Notes under the pieces: model-generated
What the model saw: only the letters and a program-made list of their open reading frames with translations
Database searches by the model: none
What the model was told of the DNA's origin: nothing
DNA from: CAYZIC01 sp964478335
Lineage (GTDB): Bacteria > Verrucomicrobiota > Kiritimatiellia > RFP12 > DVOR01
NCBI GenBank assembly: GCA_964478335.1
Contig: CAYZIC010000058.1
Span: 1-14,749, forward strand
Direction: 5' to 3'
Length of the DNA: 14,749 bases
Shown here: positions 14,625 through 14,749 of the stretch, in pieces
How positions within the stretch are numbered: position 1 is the stretch's first letter
How the letters are laid out: each line of letters starts with the position of its first letter
Translations under genes and position numbers: made by a program

Positions 14625-14749
14625 CCACCGCTCCCTAGTCGCAAGTCTCACGAACCGATCACACGATTAGATCGCCCCAAAAGCCTCTCTCTTGACGGTA
14701 AATTGCAACAATAAATGTCGCAGTAGGCTAAGAAATCTTTAGTAATTCT
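14625..14749. other. Downstream of rarA: no recognisable feature
   Basis: I see no gene start, no strong terminator and no convincing promoter in these last 125 bases. A weak five-base inverted repeat (CGATC / GATCG, about 14656-14674) has no U-run. Confidence 0.5.

Noticed and set aside
14692..14717. TTGACG with a TAAATG as a promoter after rarA
   Set aside because: The spacer is only 14 bases and the -10 match is poor.

Overview
The window looks like chromosomal DNA of a Gram-negative, fermentative bacterium. My best guess is Verrucomicrobiota (an Opitutae/Puniceicoccales-like gut or sediment lineage), but this is inference. The LpxC-family protein implies a lipid A outer membrane. The glycyl-radical pyruvate formate-lyase implies anaerobic mixed-acid metabolism. 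The UDP-glucose dehydrogenase is of the animal/plant sequence type, and the large secreted protein carries the G-x-W-x(4)-NW repeats common in verrucomicrobial surface proteins. No phage, CRISPR, rRNA or tRNA was recognised.

Layout. (1) Positions 1-3973, minus strand: a compact three-gene operon, ugd (UDP-glucose 6-dehydrogenase), a GT4 glycosyltransferase, then a calcineurin-like phosphoesterase fused to a membrane anchor and an extracytoplasmic domain. The last gene runs off the left edge, and its start overlaps the previous stop as TAATG. A strong promoter lies at 4040-4068. The operon looks like an envelope or exopolysaccharide module. (2) 3974-4508: intergenic, with divergent promoters and a palindromic, MITE-like repeat. 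(3) 4509-5534, plus strand: an LpxC-family deacetylase alone, with its own promoter and terminator and repeat-related palindromes on both sides. (4) 5971-8196: pflB alone with promoter, strong SD and a textbook terminator; pflA and focA are not next to it. (5) 8433-11375: a large secreted multidomain protein of unknown role with its own promoter. (6) 11483-14624: efp behind a near-consensus promoter, then a TPR membrane protein, a VanZ-like membrane protein and rarA (overlapping vanZ by 8 bases).

Several true starts lie inside longer open frames. For lpxC, pflB, the secreted protein and efp, the upstream part of the open frame overlaps promoter or leader DNA, so I chose the SD-supported internal ATG.

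Most notable: the candidate dispersed palindromic element around lpxC; an LpxC homologue whose zinc/catalytic motif spacing departs from the canonical one; the phosphoesterase-TM-extracytoplasmic fusion in a sugar operon; the eukaryote-type Ugd with a G9 tract in its ribosome-binding region; and the uncharacterised 980-residue secreted protein. I found no convincing defence or mobile system.
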